This document shows, piece by piece, positions 1 to 9,356 of a stretch of 64,000 nucleotides of DNA. The stretch comes from Streptomonospora litoralis (lineage in GTDB: Bacteria > Actinomycetota > Actinomycetes > Streptosporangiales > Streptosporangiaceae), in NCBI RefSeq assembly GCF_004323735.1, contig NZ_CP036455.1, positions 1,173,101 through 1,237,100 of the forward strand. The letters run 5' to 3'. The number at the start of each line of letters is the position of its first letter. Positions within the stretch are counted from its first letter, which is position 1. The translations under genes and the position numbers were made by a program. Under the pieces are notes generated by a model. The model did no database searches. It worked only from the letters and a program-made list of their open reading frames with translations, and was not told the origin of the DNA.

Positions 1-2
1 TC

Positions 3-1388
3 TTCGCCCACTCCGCAGCCGGCCTCGACGGCCTCTCCGCGCACCTGCACTCCGCCGTACGCGCCCGCCCCGAGCACCCCCGCGATCCCCGCCCGATCGT
101 GCTGAACACCTGGGAAGCCGTCTACTTCGACCACGACCTGGACCGGCTGCGCGACCTGGCCGACCGGGCGGCCGCCGTGGGCGTGGAGCGCTTCGTGCTC
201 GACGACGGCTGGTTCCTCGGACGGCGCGACGACCGCGCCGGCCTGGGCGACTGGACGGTCGACCCCGACACCTGGCCCGAGGGCCTCGACCCGGTCATCG
301 ACCACGTGCACGCGCTGGGCATGGACTTCGGGCTGTGGGTGGAACCGGAGATGGCCAATGTGGACTCCGATCTCGTCCGCGCCGACCCCGGCCGCCTCCT
401 GCACCCCGAAGGCGGCCCCGGCCGCTCCTGGCGCCACCAGTACGTGCTGGACATCGCCCGCCCCGACACCTGGCGGCACATCCACGACCGCCTCGACGCG
501 CTGCTGCGGCGCTATCCGATCCGGTACCTGAAATGGGACCACAACCGCGACCTGTACGAGGCCGTGCACGCCCCCGCCGGCGACTCCGGCCCCGAAGCGG
601 GCCGCGTCCCCGGAGTCCACCGCCAGACCCGCGCCCTCTACGCGCTGCTCGACTCCCTGCGTGAGCGCCACCCCGGCGTCGAGTTCGAGTCCTGCGCCAG
701 TGGCGGCGCACGCATCGATCTGGGCATCCTGGCCCGCACCGAGCGGGTGTGGGCCTCCGACTGCAACGACCCGGTGGAGCGGCAGTCCATCCAGCGCTGG
801 ACCGGCCTGCTGCTGCCGCCGGAACTCGTCGGCGCGCATGCGGGTCCCCCGGTGGCGCACACCACCCACCGCCGCACGGAGACCGCCTTCCGGCTCGGCA
901 CCGCGCTGTTCGGGCACGCGGGCATCGAATGGGACCTCACCGCCTGCGACGAGCGCGACCTCGCCGCCCTGACGGCCTGGACAGCGCTCGTCCGGGAGTT
1001 CCGGACGCTGCTGCACACCGGGCGCACCGTGCGGGGCGAGGAGACCGACCCCGGTGCTCTGCTGCACGGTGTGGTCTCCCACTCCGGCGAACGCGCGCTG
1101 TTCTGCTACGCCCGGCTGGAGACGTCCCCGGCCGAGCAGCCCGGCCGCACCCCTCTGCCCGGCCTCGACGCGGACCGTCGCTACACGCTGCACCACCGCA
1201 CCGACCTCGGCGATCCCACCCGCGGATCGGCGTCCGCGCCCGCGTGGATGCACGCCGACACACCCGAGCCGGTTCTGACGGGCGCGGCGCTGCACCGCCT
1301 CGGGCTGCCGATGCCGCGGCTCTTCCCCGCGCAAGCGGTGCTGATCGAGGCGCTCGCCCAGAGGGAGAGCCCGGCCGGAGAGGAGTAG
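3..1388 (+). CDS. Alpha-galactosidase, GH36 family (5' end outside window)
   Basis: The frame is open from base 3, so the N-terminal beta-sandwich domain lies upstream of the window and only the catalytic barrel and C-terminal domain are visible. The peptide shows the GH36 core: an LNTWEAVYFD strand, a DDGWF motif, the nucleophile aspartate in KWDHNRD and the acid/base aspartate in SDCND followed by PVERQSIQRWT. GH36 enzymes release terminal alpha-1,6-linked galactose from oligosaccharides such as melibiose and raffinose. There is no signal peptide in the visible part, so location cannot be judged. The first GTG at 99 is internal to the family alignment and is not a real start. Family assignment is secure from both catalytic motifs; exact substrate is inference. 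Confidence 0.93.
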   Translation, partial: FAHSAAGLDGLSAHLHSAVRARPEHPRDPRPIVLNTWEAVYFDHDLDRLRDLADRAAAVGVERFVLDDGWFLGRRDDRAGLGDWTVDPDTWPEGLDPVIDHVHALGMDFGLWVEPEMANVDSDLVRADPGRLLHPEGGPGRSWRHQYVLDIARPDTWRHIHDRLDALLRRYPIRYLKWDHNRDLYEAVHAPAGDSGPEAGRVPGVHRQTRALYALLDSLRERHPGVEFESCASGGARIDLGILARTERVWASDCNDPVERQSIQRWTGLLLPPELVGAHAGPPVAHTTHRRTETAFRLGTALFGHAGIEWDLTACDERDLAALTAWTALVREFRTLLHTGRTVRGEETDPGALLHGVVSHSGERALFCYARLETSPAEQPGRTPLPGLDADRRYTLHHRTDLGDPTRGSASAPAWMHADTPEPVLTGAALHRLGLPMPRLFPAQAVLIEALAQRESPAGEE

Positions 1389-1474
1389 GCCCGGTGCGGC
1401 CGTCGGCCGCTCGGCGTGTCCGGCGGCGGTCCGGCGGCCGCCTCGCAGGAGGCCGCGCGCCGCCTGGCCTGGCC

Positions 1475-2566
1475 TCAGCCCGCCTTGGACAGCGGGTTCT
1501 TCAGCCCCGGCGACCAGGCCGCCGCGGTGGCCACCGCGCTGCCGGCAGCCTCGGCGATGTCGCCGGTGGTGGGCTCGGGGGGCTCCTTGTCGGCGGTGTA
1601 GCGCAGCTCCTCGATGTCACCGACGATCCGCACACCCGAGTCGCTCAGGTCGTCGATGTCGGCGCGGCTCCAGGTCTCCACCTCCGCGCGGAACCGCTCG
1701 GGGATGCCCAACCGGGGACCGCGCTGGGACCGCTCGGCGAAGTCGGCGATGAGCTTGGAGCGCAGCCGCCGGACATCGTCGCCCGGCCAGTCGGCCGCCG
1801 CAAGGTTGGCGTTGACCGTCCGGATCACGTCGGCCTCAGCGGCGGTGATCCCGCTGTGCACGGTGGTGGTGTCGTCCGGAGCCGGGACGGCCGAGGTGTC
1901 GCCGAGCTCTATGGCCTCCAGGAACCGGTGCCACAGCGCGTCGGCGGGCTTGCCCGGGTTGCTGATGACCGTCACCCGCTCGGGTCCGACGATCGACGCC
2001 CAGCGCCGGGCGAGCCCGCCCAGCGCGAACGCGCGCCACAGGTGCGTGGTGTAGTCCTCTTCCAGAGTGTCCCAGCCGCTCTCGCGCTGGCGCGCCAGCT
2101 GGCGCAGGTAGGAGTGGAAGCTGCTGGACTTGCCGTTGCGGATGTGCTGCTGCCACACCGACGGAAGCAGCTTGCCCAGCCCGCGCGCGGTGACGAAGAC
2201 GTCGGTCTCGGCGGCGCCCAGGGCCTCGATGGTCTTGCGCGCGGCCTCGGTTCGCACCACCGAGAGGGCTTCGGCGGAGACGATCGCCGTGCCGTCCCAC
2301 TCCCGCACCTGCTTCTGCAGGTACTCCCACCACGCCTTCTCCTTGGCCGCCCGATCCTCGGTCACCCACGAGTACTCGTCGCCCAGCAGCCCGTAGGTGG
2401 CGGTCTCGTGGTAGTTGACCCGTGTCGCGCCCGCCCGCCGCCGCTGGGGCACCGGGTACAGCGCTCCGATCGCGGCGAGCTCCTCTGTGCGGTCCTGCAT
2501 CATCTGCTGCAGATAGGTCGTTCCGGATTTCTGCACTCCGATGTGCAAGACAAGCCGCTCTGCCAC
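1475..2566 (-). CDS. Sulfotransferase-family protein
   Basis: The 363-residue protein opens with a P-loop-like phosphosulfate-binding segment, HIGVQKSGTTYLQ (about residues 8-20), typical of PAPS-dependent sulfotransferases. This is followed by a long helical region with no transmembrane segments. The family transfers sulfate from PAPS to sugars, lipids or small molecules; the acceptor cannot be read from sequence. The GTG start is preceded by a GGAG core about 7 nt upstream. The gene stands alone, convergent with the alpha-galactosidase, and no PAPS-synthesis genes are nearby. Bacterial actinomycete members are often annotated only as hypothetical proteins, so the family call is good and the biological role is open. 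Confidence 0.8.
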   Translation of the reverse strand: MAERLVLHIGVQKSGTTYLQQMMQDRTEELAAIGALYPVPQRRRAGATRVNYHETATYGLLGDEYSWVTEDRAAKEKAWWEYLQKQVREWDGTAIVSAEALSVVRTEAARKTIEALGAAETDVFVTARGLGKLLPSVWQQHIRNGKSSSFHSYLRQLARQRESGWDTLEEDYTTHLWRAFALGGLARRWASIVGPERVTVISNPGKPADALWHRFLEAIELGDTSAVPAPDDTTTVHSGITAAEADVIRTVNANLAAADWPGDDVRRLRSKLIADFAERSQRGPRLGIPERFRAEVETWSRADIDDLSDSGVRIVGDIEELRYTADKEPPEPTTGDIAEAAGSAVATAAAWSPGLKNPLSKAG

Positions 2567-2995
2567 CGATTACTCCACTTCGTAGGTATTGCGCGCAGAA
2601 GCTACCGGCGACAGGCGATCAGCGGGCGAACTCTGAGCGAACAGCGGTGTTCGATCAGGTGTGCCGGGGCGCGCTCGGCTGTTTTCGCGGACCCGGACGG
2701 CCGCACGGCCCTACGTCCGGTGTCAGGAACCGTATCGCGGAAACTGTCGTAGGCCACACCTACATTCGGGGTGCCCCCGCAGGAATCGGGGGTGAGGCGA
2801 GCGGACGCCAGACACGGAGGCCGGCCCGCGTGGGAACCGGGCCGGCCTCCACTCGCCGCCGGCCCTGCCGACCGGCGTCGGTGGCGCGGGCGGGGGTGCA
2901 GTGCGGCGTGGTCCCGCGGCCGCCGCGGATCATCGGCGGCGCGGGAGGACACCGGGTTGCTCTACGGGCGCGGTCGCGCCAGGGGTTGAGGGTGC
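2567..2995. other. Intergenic region with sulfotransferase promoter area and DUF2267 terminator
   Basis: No gene is supported here. It must hold the promoter of the leftward sulfotransferase gene and the 3' end of the leftward DUF2267 gene. A strong hairpin is annotated separately; no convincing -35/-10 pair was seen. Confidence 0.5.
2816..2850 (-). terminator. Hairpin downstream of DUF2267 gene
   Basis: A perfect 13-bp stem (GGAGGCCGGCCCG and its complement) encloses a 9-nt loop. It lies about 145 bp beyond the stop of the leftward DUF2267 gene. There is no clear T-run, so an intrinsic terminator is probable rather than certain. Confidence 0.55.
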
Positions 2996-3721
2996 TCAGC
3001 CGCCCGAGCCCACCTCGGCGACCGCCTGGTCGATCTGCTCCGCCAGCGCGACGTCGGCCGTGGTGACGGCGCCCACCGACGCGGTCCGCACGGTGAACCG
3101 GATCCCGTCGTCGGTGCGCCGGTGCTGGGCGGGATGCCCCGCCTCGTCGGTGATGCGGTCGATACGGGACAGCAGCGGCGGAATCCGATCGCCGGGGATC
3201 TGCACGGTGCGGGTCAGGCCGCCGGTGTCGCCCTCCCATTCCGGCAGGCGCGCGAGCGCTGCCTGAAGCGTCTGCTCGTCCAGGCGGCTGGGCTCACCGA
3301 GGCCGGTGTCCGCACGCCCCTGCGCGCCGACGGGATCGGCGATCCACCCGGCCAGCTCTTCGGGCAGTGCCGCCGTGAGGCCGTCCGAGAGCCCCGGCTC
3401 CGCCTTCGCGATCTCGGCCAGCACGACCCGGGCGAGGCTCAGCCCCTCCTCCGGCGGGCAGTCGAGCTCCCGGCCGACCTGCTGGGCGATACCGCTGGAA
3501 CCACCGGCGCGCTCGACACGCTCGATGTCGGGGTTGCTCGCCTGCGGCGGCTCGTTCCACAGGGTTTCGGGCAGGCTGTCGTGGAGTTGCCCGCGGGTCT
3601 GCGGGTCGAGCCGCCGCACGACCGAGGGGACGACCGCGCGGATCGCCCGCCGCGCGTGGTCGCTGTCACCCACCTCGCTGTGCGCCGCGACCCGTTCGAC
3701 GAGTTCCTGATGCGCGATCAT
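2996..3721 (-). CDS. DUF2267 protein with C-terminal pterin-dehydratase-like domain
   Basis: This 241-residue protein has two parts. Residues 1-135 are DUF2267-like, a helical domain with the recurrent pattern of paired helices ending in LPETLW or LPEELAGW. Residues about 150-238 resemble the 4a-hydroxytetrahydrobiopterin dehydratase (PCD/DCoH) fold, with the segments LPEW, a central AGHPAQH and a TTADVALAEQID helix. The usual catalytic THS histidine reads TAS, so the PCD-like part is probably not a working dehydratase. ATG at 3721 is chosen because GGAGGT sits 7 nt upstream; an upstream in-frame codon lacks this. A second DUF2267 gene lies divergently. Function is unknown; a structural or ligand-binding role is inference. 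Confidence 0.75.
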   Translation of the reverse strand: MIAHQELVERVAAHSEVGDSDHARRAIRAVVPSVVRRLDPQTRGQLHDSLPETLWNEPPQASNPDIERVERAGGSSGIAQQVGRELDCPPEEGLSLARVVLAEIAKAEPGLSDGLTAALPEELAGWIADPVGAQGRADTGLGEPSRLDEQTLQAALARLPEWEGDTGGLTRTVQIPGDRIPPLLSRIDRITDEAGHPAQHRRTDDGIRFTVRTASVGAVTTADVALAEQIDQAVAEVGSGG

Positions 3722-3992
3722 CGGACCACCTCCGCGAATCGGCTGCACGGCTGGTGAGGCAGACTAACCCGTCGTCCGGCCGTGAAACCGGAGCGTGTAT
3801 GGAGAATCCGCTGGTGGCGGCCGTGTGCGGGCCGATCGGCGACGTGTGCCGCGCGGTGCTTTGCGCGGCTGGCGAGCGCGCGTACACCGTGCATACCCGG
3901 CGGCTTTGGTGGTAGCGGGCCCTTCAGACGAGACCGTCCGGTGGCAAGTGCCACGCCGGTCGGTACCGCATCGCAACCGACTGGAGGGGGAC

Positions 3993-4394
3993 ATGCAGCA
4001 CGACGCGTTCATCGGCCAGGTGCAGGACCGCGCACGCCTGGACAGCCGCGGCGCCGCCGAGTCGTTCACCCGGGCGACGCTGGAGACCATCGCGGAGCGC
4101 ATCAACCCCGACCTGGCCGACGACCTCGCTGCCCAGCTCCCGCAGGAGATCGGGGAGAACGTGCGGCGGGTGACCGACCAATGGGACCCCACGGAACGGT
4201 TCGGGCAGGACGAATTCGTCCAGCGGGTGGCCTCCCGCGCCCACTCCGACCAGCCGCAGGCCGCATACGCCGCCCGGGTCGTCTTCGAGCTGCTCGACGA
4301 GGCCACGACCGGCAACGTGATGGGCAAGGTCCGCCAGGGTCTGCCCGACGACCTGCGCGAGTTCACGCTGGCCGGCAGCAGCGGCGACGCGTAG
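3993..4394 (+). CDS. DUF2267 domain protein
   Basis: A 133-residue acidic helical protein matching DUF2267 alone: two repeated helical units, each ending in a leucine-proline turn (AQLPQEIGENV near residue 48 and GLPDDLREF near residue 122). The ATG is preceded by CTGGAGGGGG, a strong ribosome binding site. It is divergent from the longer DUF2267/PCD-like gene and shares a 271-bp promoter region with it, so the pair may be co-regulated. No signal peptide or membrane segment is visible. DUF2267 proteins are common in actinobacteria and often occur near stress genes; the activity is unknown. Confidence 0.8.
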   Translation: MQHDAFIGQVQDRARLDSRGAAESFTRATLETIAERINPDLADDLAAQLPQEIGENVRRVTDQWDPTERFGQDEFVQRVASRAHSDQPQAAYAARVVFELLDEATTGNVMGKVRQGLPDDLREFTLAGSSGDA

Positions 4395-4475
4395 ACCGCT
4401 GCCGGGGTCTCGCCGGAGTACCCGAGGATTCGGCGAAGGCGGCCCGCAACCGCACGGGTCCTCGTCCGACGGCCG

Positions 4476-5024
4476 GTGGACGTCCTCGTCAACAACCTCG
4501 GGGTATTCGGTCCCGCCGAGGCGTTGCAGATCAGCGACGCGGAATGGCGGCGCTACTTCGAGGTCAACGTGCTGGCGGGCGTGCGGCTCACTCGCGCCTA
4601 CCTGCCCGGCATGACGGATCGCGGCTGGGGCCGGATCCAGTACATCGCCAGCGACTCGGCCATCGCCGTCCCCGCGGAGATGATCCACTACGGCATGTCC
4701 AAGACGGCGCTGCTCTCGGTGGCCCGCGGCTTCGCCAAGGAGGCCGCCGGGAGCGGGGTGACGGTCAACTCCGTCATCGCCGGACCGACCCACACCGGCG
4801 GTGTACGGGACTTCGTCTACGAACTGGTCGACCGGGACCTGCCGTGGGATGAGGCACAGCGGGCCTTCATGCGCGAGCACCGGCCGCAGTCGCTGCTGCA
4901 GCGGCTGATCGAACCGCACGAGATCGCGAACATGGTCGCTTACCTGAGTTCACCGCTGGCCTCGGCCACCACGGGCGCTGCGCTGCGGGTCGACGGCGGC
5001 TTCGTAGACTCCATCGTGCCTTGA
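4476..5024 (+). pseudogene. 5'-truncated short-chain dehydrogenase/reductase
   Basis: The readable frame begins at VDVLVNNLG, which is the NNAG strand normally found near residue 85 of a classical SDR. It continues through the catalytic Ser region, the YHYGMSK active site (Tyr-x-x-x-Lys), the IAGPTHT segment and the C-terminal RVDGGFVDSIVP. The N-terminal Rossmann segment with TGxxxGIG is absent, and the upstream 80 bp to the DUF2267 stop do not encode it in any frame. The product would lack the cofactor-binding half, so this is best read as a remnant rather than an active enzyme. GTG 4476 lacks a ribosome binding site. Confidence 0.75.
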
Positions 5025-5132
5025 GCGCAGCCAAGCGCGGCGGAAATCGGCCGGCGGCCCGCTCCGCCCGGCCGCGCGGCGAAACGCCCGCCGCGGCGTC
5101 TGCCCCGGCTCCCACGCAGAGAGGTTGAAGAC

Positions 5133-6089
5133 ATGACTGCGAGTAAGACGATGCGCGCTGTGTCCCAGGAGGTCCACGGCGGTCCCGAGGTCCTGCACGA
5201 AGTGGAGGCCTACGTCCCCGAGCCCGGGCCGTCGCAGGTGCTGGTGCGGGTGCACGCGGCCGGCGTCAACCCGACCGATTGGAAGCACCGCGCGGACCGG
5301 ATGTTCCTCGGCGACCCGCCCTACGTGCTGGGCTGGGACGTATCCGGGGTGGTCGAGGCCGTCGGCATCGGGGTCACCGTCCTCGAACCGGGCGACGAGG
5401 TCATGGGCATGCTGCCCTATCCGCACGGCGCCGGCTCCTTCGCCGAGTACGCGACCGGGCCCGCCCGGGCGTTCGCCCGCAAGCCGGAGCTGCTCACCCA
5501 CACCGAGGCCGGCGCGCTGCCGCTCGCCGCGCTGACCGCCTGGCAGGCGCTGGCGGACACCGCCGGTGTCGAGGCGGGGCAGCGGGTGCTCGTGCACGCG
5601 GCCGCGGGCGGTGTGGGCCACCTCGCGGTGCAGATCGCCAAGGCCCGCGGCGCGCACGTGCTGGGCACCGCCAGCGCCGGCAAGCACGGATTCCTCCGTG
5701 AGATCGGAGTGGACGAGCCGATCGACTACCGCGAGACCGATTTCGCCGAGGCGGCCCAAGGCGTCGACGTCGTGCTCGACACCGTCGGCGGCGAGTACGC
5801 CTTCCGCTCGCTGCGCACGCTGCGCGAGGGCGGCACACTGGTGACGATCCTGCCTATTCCGCCGGAGGGACTGCTGCAGGAGGCCACTCTGCTCGGGGTG
5901 CGCGCCAAGCCCCTGCTGGTCGAGGCCGACCACGCGGGCATGGCGGCCATCGCCGACCTGGCCGCCTCGGGCCGGCTCCGGCCGCACGTCAGCGAGGTCT
6001 TTCCGCTGTCGCGGATCGCCGACGCGCACCGGGCCGGTGAGACGGGCCGCACCACCGGCAAGCTCGTCGTCGACGTCGCGGCCGGCTGA
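5133..6089 (+). CDS. NADP-dependent medium-chain oxidoreductase (quinone oxidoreductase-like)
   Basis: The 318-residue protein has the zinc-independent MDR layout: an N-terminal GroES-like domain with GVNPTDWKHR and GWDVSGVVEAVG, then a Rossmann domain with the nucleotide-binding loop AAAGGVGHLAVQIAK (about residue 155). The zinc-ligand cysteines of alcohol dehydrogenases are absent, pointing to the quinone oxidoreductase/zeta-crystallin branch that reduces quinones or enones with NADPH. The ATG follows AGAGGT at a suitable distance. It stands next to an SDR remnant and is convergent with an acyl-CoA synthetase gene. Substrate cannot be specified. Confidence 0.88.
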   Translation: MTASKTMRAVSQEVHGGPEVLHEVEAYVPEPGPSQVLVRVHAAGVNPTDWKHRADRMFLGDPPYVLGWDVSGVVEAVGIGVTVLEPGDEVMGMLPYPHGAGSFAEYATGPARAFARKPELLTHTEAGALPLAALTAWQALADTAGVEAGQRVLVHAAAGGVGHLAVQIAKARGAHVLGTASAGKHGFLREIGVDEPIDYRETDFAEAAQGVDVVLDTVGGEYAFRSLRTLREGGTLVTILPIPPEGLLQEATLLGVRAKPLLVEADHAGMAAIADLAASGRLRPHVSEVFPLSRIADAHRAGETGRTTGKLVVDVAAG

Positions 6090-6121
6090 GGCACCGCGGC
6101 CGCCGGCGCGTCGCCGCGCCC

Positions 6122-7693
6122 CTACTGCCGCGATACCGCCGAGGCGCCCTTGCGCAGGACGTACTTCTGGATCTTGCCGGTTGCGGTCTTGGGCAGTTGC
6201 GCCACGAACTCCACCTGGGTGGGCGCTTTGAAGTGGGCGAGGTTGTCGCGTGCGAAGGTGATGAGTTCGTCGGCGGTGGCCGAGGAGCCCTCGCGCAGCA
6301 CCACCGAGGCCTTGGGCGTCTCGCCCCAGCGCTCGTGGGGCACGCCCACGATCGCGGCCTCCTGGACCGCCGGGTGGCGCAGCAGCACGCCTTCCACCTC
6401 GATGGAGGAGATGTTCTCCCCGCCGGAGATGATGACGTCCTTGATGCGGTCCTGGATCTCGACGAAACCGTCGGGGTGGGTGACTGCGGCGTCGCCGGTG
6501 CGGAACCAGCCGTCGCCCATGACCGCCTCGGTGGCCTCGGGGTCGTTGTAGTAGCCGGCCATCACCACGTTGCCGCGCACCGCGATCTCGCCGACCGTCT
6601 CGCCGTCCCAGGCGACCTCGCCGCCTTTGGCGTCGAGCACCTTCAGCTCCCCGGAGGTGATCAGTTCGACGCCTTGGCGTGCCTTCAGCGCGGCGTGCTC
6701 GGTCGAGCCGAGGTCGGCGTGCTCGGGCCAGGGCTCGCAGACGGTGATGAACGGCGTGGTCTCGGTGAGCCCGTAGACGTGGGTGACCCTCCAGCCGAAA
6801 GCGCCCTCCAGGCGCTCGATGGTGTCGGCGGCGGGTGAGGCGCCCGCCGTGACGACGTGCACGCCGGACGGCACGGCGCCGCGGACGTCCTCGGGGGTGT
6901 TGGCCAGCGTGATCAGCACGGTCGGCGCGGCGCACAGCCACGTCACCCGCTCGTCGCGGATCAGGTCGAACACCCGCCCCGCGTCGATCGCGCGCAGGCA
7001 GACGTGGGTCGCGGCGGCGGCGGTGACCGTCCAAACGTATGTCCACCCGTTCGCGTGGAACATCGGCAGCGTCCACAGGTAGCGCTCGCCGACGCCGATG
7101 CGCAGGTGCAGCAGCGTGCCGACGCTGTTCATGTAGGCGTTGCGGTGGGTGATCATCACGCCCTTGGGGCGGGCGGTGGTGCCGCTGGTGTAGTTGATCG
7201 TGAGCAGGTCGGTCTCGGCGATCTCGGGGGCGGTGAAGTCGGGGGAGGTGTCGGCCACCAGCGACTCGTAGTCCTCCCACCCCTCGGCGGGGCCTTCCAG
7301 CGCGACGAAGCGCTCCACCCCCGGCATCTGGGAGCGGACGCCGTCGAGCACGGCGAGCTGGTCGGAGTGGGCGCACAGCACCTTCGCGCCGGAGTGGTTG
7401 ACGATGTAGACGAAGTCGTCGGCGGAAAGCCGGTAGTTGACGGGGACCAGGACCGCGCCGAGCTGGGGTACGGCGTAGAAGGACTCCAGTTGGGCGTGGG
7501 TGTTGGGTGCGATGTAGGCGACGCGGTCGCCCTTGCCGACCCCCATCCGCTGCAGCGCGGCCGACCACCGGTCGCAGCGGTCGAAGAACTCCTCGTAGGT
7601 CAGCCGCAGGTCCTGGTCGACGACCGCCTCGCGGTGCGGATGCAGCCTGCGGGTGCGCCGAGCGAACTCCAACGGGGTGAGAGCGGTTTCCAT
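6122..7693 (-). CDS. Acyl-CoA synthetase (AMP-forming, FadD-like)
   Basis: A 523-residue ANL-superfamily enzyme that adenylates a carboxylic acid and transfers it to CoA. Visible motifs are the P-loop YTSGTTARPKG (about residues 168-178), the A5-type YGLTET segment, GWFRTGD, and the C-terminal PKTATGKIQKYVLRK with the A10 catalytic lysine. Length is typical of medium/long-chain acyl-CoA ligases. ATG 7693 is selected because AGGAGGG lies 8 nt upstream; a longer reading frame upstream has no family similarity. It is monocistronic and leftward, and its 3' end meets the MDR gene 32 bp away. Chain-length preference cannot be read from the sequence. Confidence 0.9.
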   Translation of the reverse strand: METALTPLEFARRTRRLHPHREAVVDQDLRLTYEEFFDRCDRWSAALQRMGVGKGDRVAYIAPNTHAQLESFYAVPQLGAVLVPVNYRLSADDFVYIVNHSGAKVLCAHSDQLAVLDGVRSQMPGVERFVALEGPAEGWEDYESLVADTSPDFTAPEIAETDLLTINYTSGTTARPKGVMITHRNAYMNSVGTLLHLRIGVGERYLWTLPMFHANGWTYVWTVTAAAATHVCLRAIDAGRVFDLIRDERVTWLCAAPTVLITLANTPEDVRGAVPSGVHVVTAGASPAADTIERLEGAFGWRVTHVYGLTETTPFITVCEPWPEHADLGSTEHAALKARQGVELITSGELKVLDAKGGEVAWDGETVGEIAVRGNVVMAGYYNDPEATEAVMGDGWFRTGDAAVTHPDGFVEIQDRIKDVIISGGENISSIEVEGVLLRHPAVQEAAIVGVPHERWGETPKASVVLREGSSATADELITFARDNLAHFKAPTQVEFVAQLPKTATGKIQKYVLRKGASAVSRQ

Positions 7694-7855
7694 GGCGCGT
7701 TCCCTCCTGTCAGCGGCGCCCGGCGGGCTGCCCCGGTACCGGGTGGCACGAAAATACGGCCCCTCGACGACTCGGGACAAGACCGCGCGCCACCGCGCCG
7801 ACTCCACCCGTGCGCGGGGCGCCCGGGGCGGCCGACGCGGCTGGTGACAGCGGAC

Positions 7856-8041
7856 TCAGGTGTGCGCCGCTGCGGCTTCGGTGAACGCGCCGAGCCCTGA
7901 GGCGCAGGCGGTCAGTGCGCGGTGCAGTGCGGCGGCGTCGTCGGGTCCGACGTCGCGGAGCATGTGCTCTTCGAGGGCGTCGGCCCCGCGGTCGCACGCC
8001 TCCAGCGCGTCCCGGCCGGCCTCGGCCACTACACGCGCGGC
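7856..8041 (-). pseudogene. MarR-family regulator, C-terminal remnant
   Basis: About 61 codons in one frame match the tail of MarR regulators: the end of the wing strand (ARVVAEAGRDAL) followed by the amphipathic dimerisation helices with LEEHMLRDVG and ALHRALTACASGL. The helix-turn-helix part expected upstream is missing. The frame continues upstream only into sequence that looks like promoter DNA (long Arg/Gly/Pro stretches without domain signal). The gene would have been divergent from the AMP-ligase remnant at 8143, a common arrangement for a MarR gene and its target. I infer that a deletion removed the 5' end. Confidence 0.65.
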
Positions 8042-8142
8042 TGAAGTCGGGCCTCGAAGCCCGGGGTGGAGCACGGCCCCGGCTCCACCCCCGCATCGGG
8101 CACCGAAGCAGGGGCGCATCCCCTTCTGGAACGGAGCGAACC

Positions 8143-9356
8143 GTGACCAGCCCCGCCCGAGGCACCACCGCCTCCGATCCCGCGCCGAAGCCGAGGCGCT
8201 GCACGGCGGCGGCCTGGTGGGCGGCGTCCTCACCGTCGGCGACGAGGACGCCGACGACGCCCTGCGCAAGGCCGCCGCCGCGGCCGCGACCGAGCCGATC
8301 GACCGTCCCGTGGCCCACGCCGACCCCTTCCTACTGCTCTACACGTCCGGATCCACCGGACGTGCCAAGGGCGTCGTCCTCACTCACGGCAACGTCATCT
8401 GGAACTGCGTGAACTGCCTGGTCGACATCGATCTCGCCGGTACCGACACCGCCCTGGCGAACGCCCCCATGTTCCACACGGCGGCGCTGAACATGCTGTG
8501 CCTGCCCGTCCTGCTCAAAGGCGGCCGACTGATCCTGGAGGAACAGTTCGACCCGGACCGCACCCTCGACCTCGTCGAGCGCGAGCGCGTGGCGGTCATG
8601 TTCGGCGTGCCCACCATGTACGAGCGCATCGCCGCCTCGCCCCGGTGGGAGGAGGCCGACCTGTCGGCGCTGCGGCTGCTGCTGTGCGGCGGAGCCCCCG
8701 TGCCCCCGCCGCTCATCGAGCGCTATATGCACCGCGGCCTCGCCTTCGTGCAGGGGTACGGGCTCACCGAGGCGGCGCCGGGCGCGCTGCTGCTGCCGGT
8801 CGCCGACTGCGAGCGCAAGGCCGGAAGCGCCGGTGTCGCGGCGTTCTTCACCGACGTCCGCACCGCAGAGGCCGGTCCGGGCCCCTCGGAGGTGCTGGTG
8901 GAGGGCCCGAACGTCACCCCGGGCTACTGGAACCGCCCCGACGAGACGGCGGCGGCGCTGCGTGACGGCTGGCTGCACACCGGCGACGCCGCCGAGGTCG
9001 ACGAAGACGGCTACTTCCGGATCGCGGACCGGATGAAGGACATGTACGTCTCGGGCGGCGAGAACGTCTACCCGGCGGAGGTCGAGGCCGCGCTCACCGG
9101 CCACCCCGGTGTGCGCGAGTGCGCGGTGGTCGGCGTGTACGACCCCGATTGGGGCGAGTCCGGTGCCGCCCTCGTCGTCCGCGAGGCGGGTGCGGACCCC
9201 GACGCGGACGGTCTGCGCGAATTCCTCGCCGGCCGCCTGGCCCGGTACAAGATCCCCGCGTCCATCGGCTTCACCGGCGCACTGCCGCGCAACGCGGTCG
9301 GCAAGTTGGATAAGCGGGAACTGCGTGCGCGCCTGTCCAGCCGCGACGACCCGTAA
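8143..9356 (+). pseudogene. Acyl-CoA synthetase lacking its N-terminal region
   Basis: From about 8217 the frame encodes an ANL enzyme: P-loop YTSGSTGRAKG, APMFHTAALN, GYGLTEAAPG, GWLHTGDAAEVDEDGYF and a terminal PRNAVGKLDKREL with the A10 lysine. Roughly the first 110 residues of the family are missing. A plausible original start, GTG 8143 with MTSPARGTTAS-like codons, lies in a different frame about 75 bp upstream, consistent with an internal deletion that also shifted frame. The product could start at GTG 8217, but it would lack part of the large domain. A functional short form is less likely than a pseudogene. Confidence 0.7.

Noticed and set aside
749-2752. 667-codon plus-strand open frame
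   Set aside because: Overlaps the alpha-galactosidase and is antisense to the sulfotransferase; no recognisable domain.
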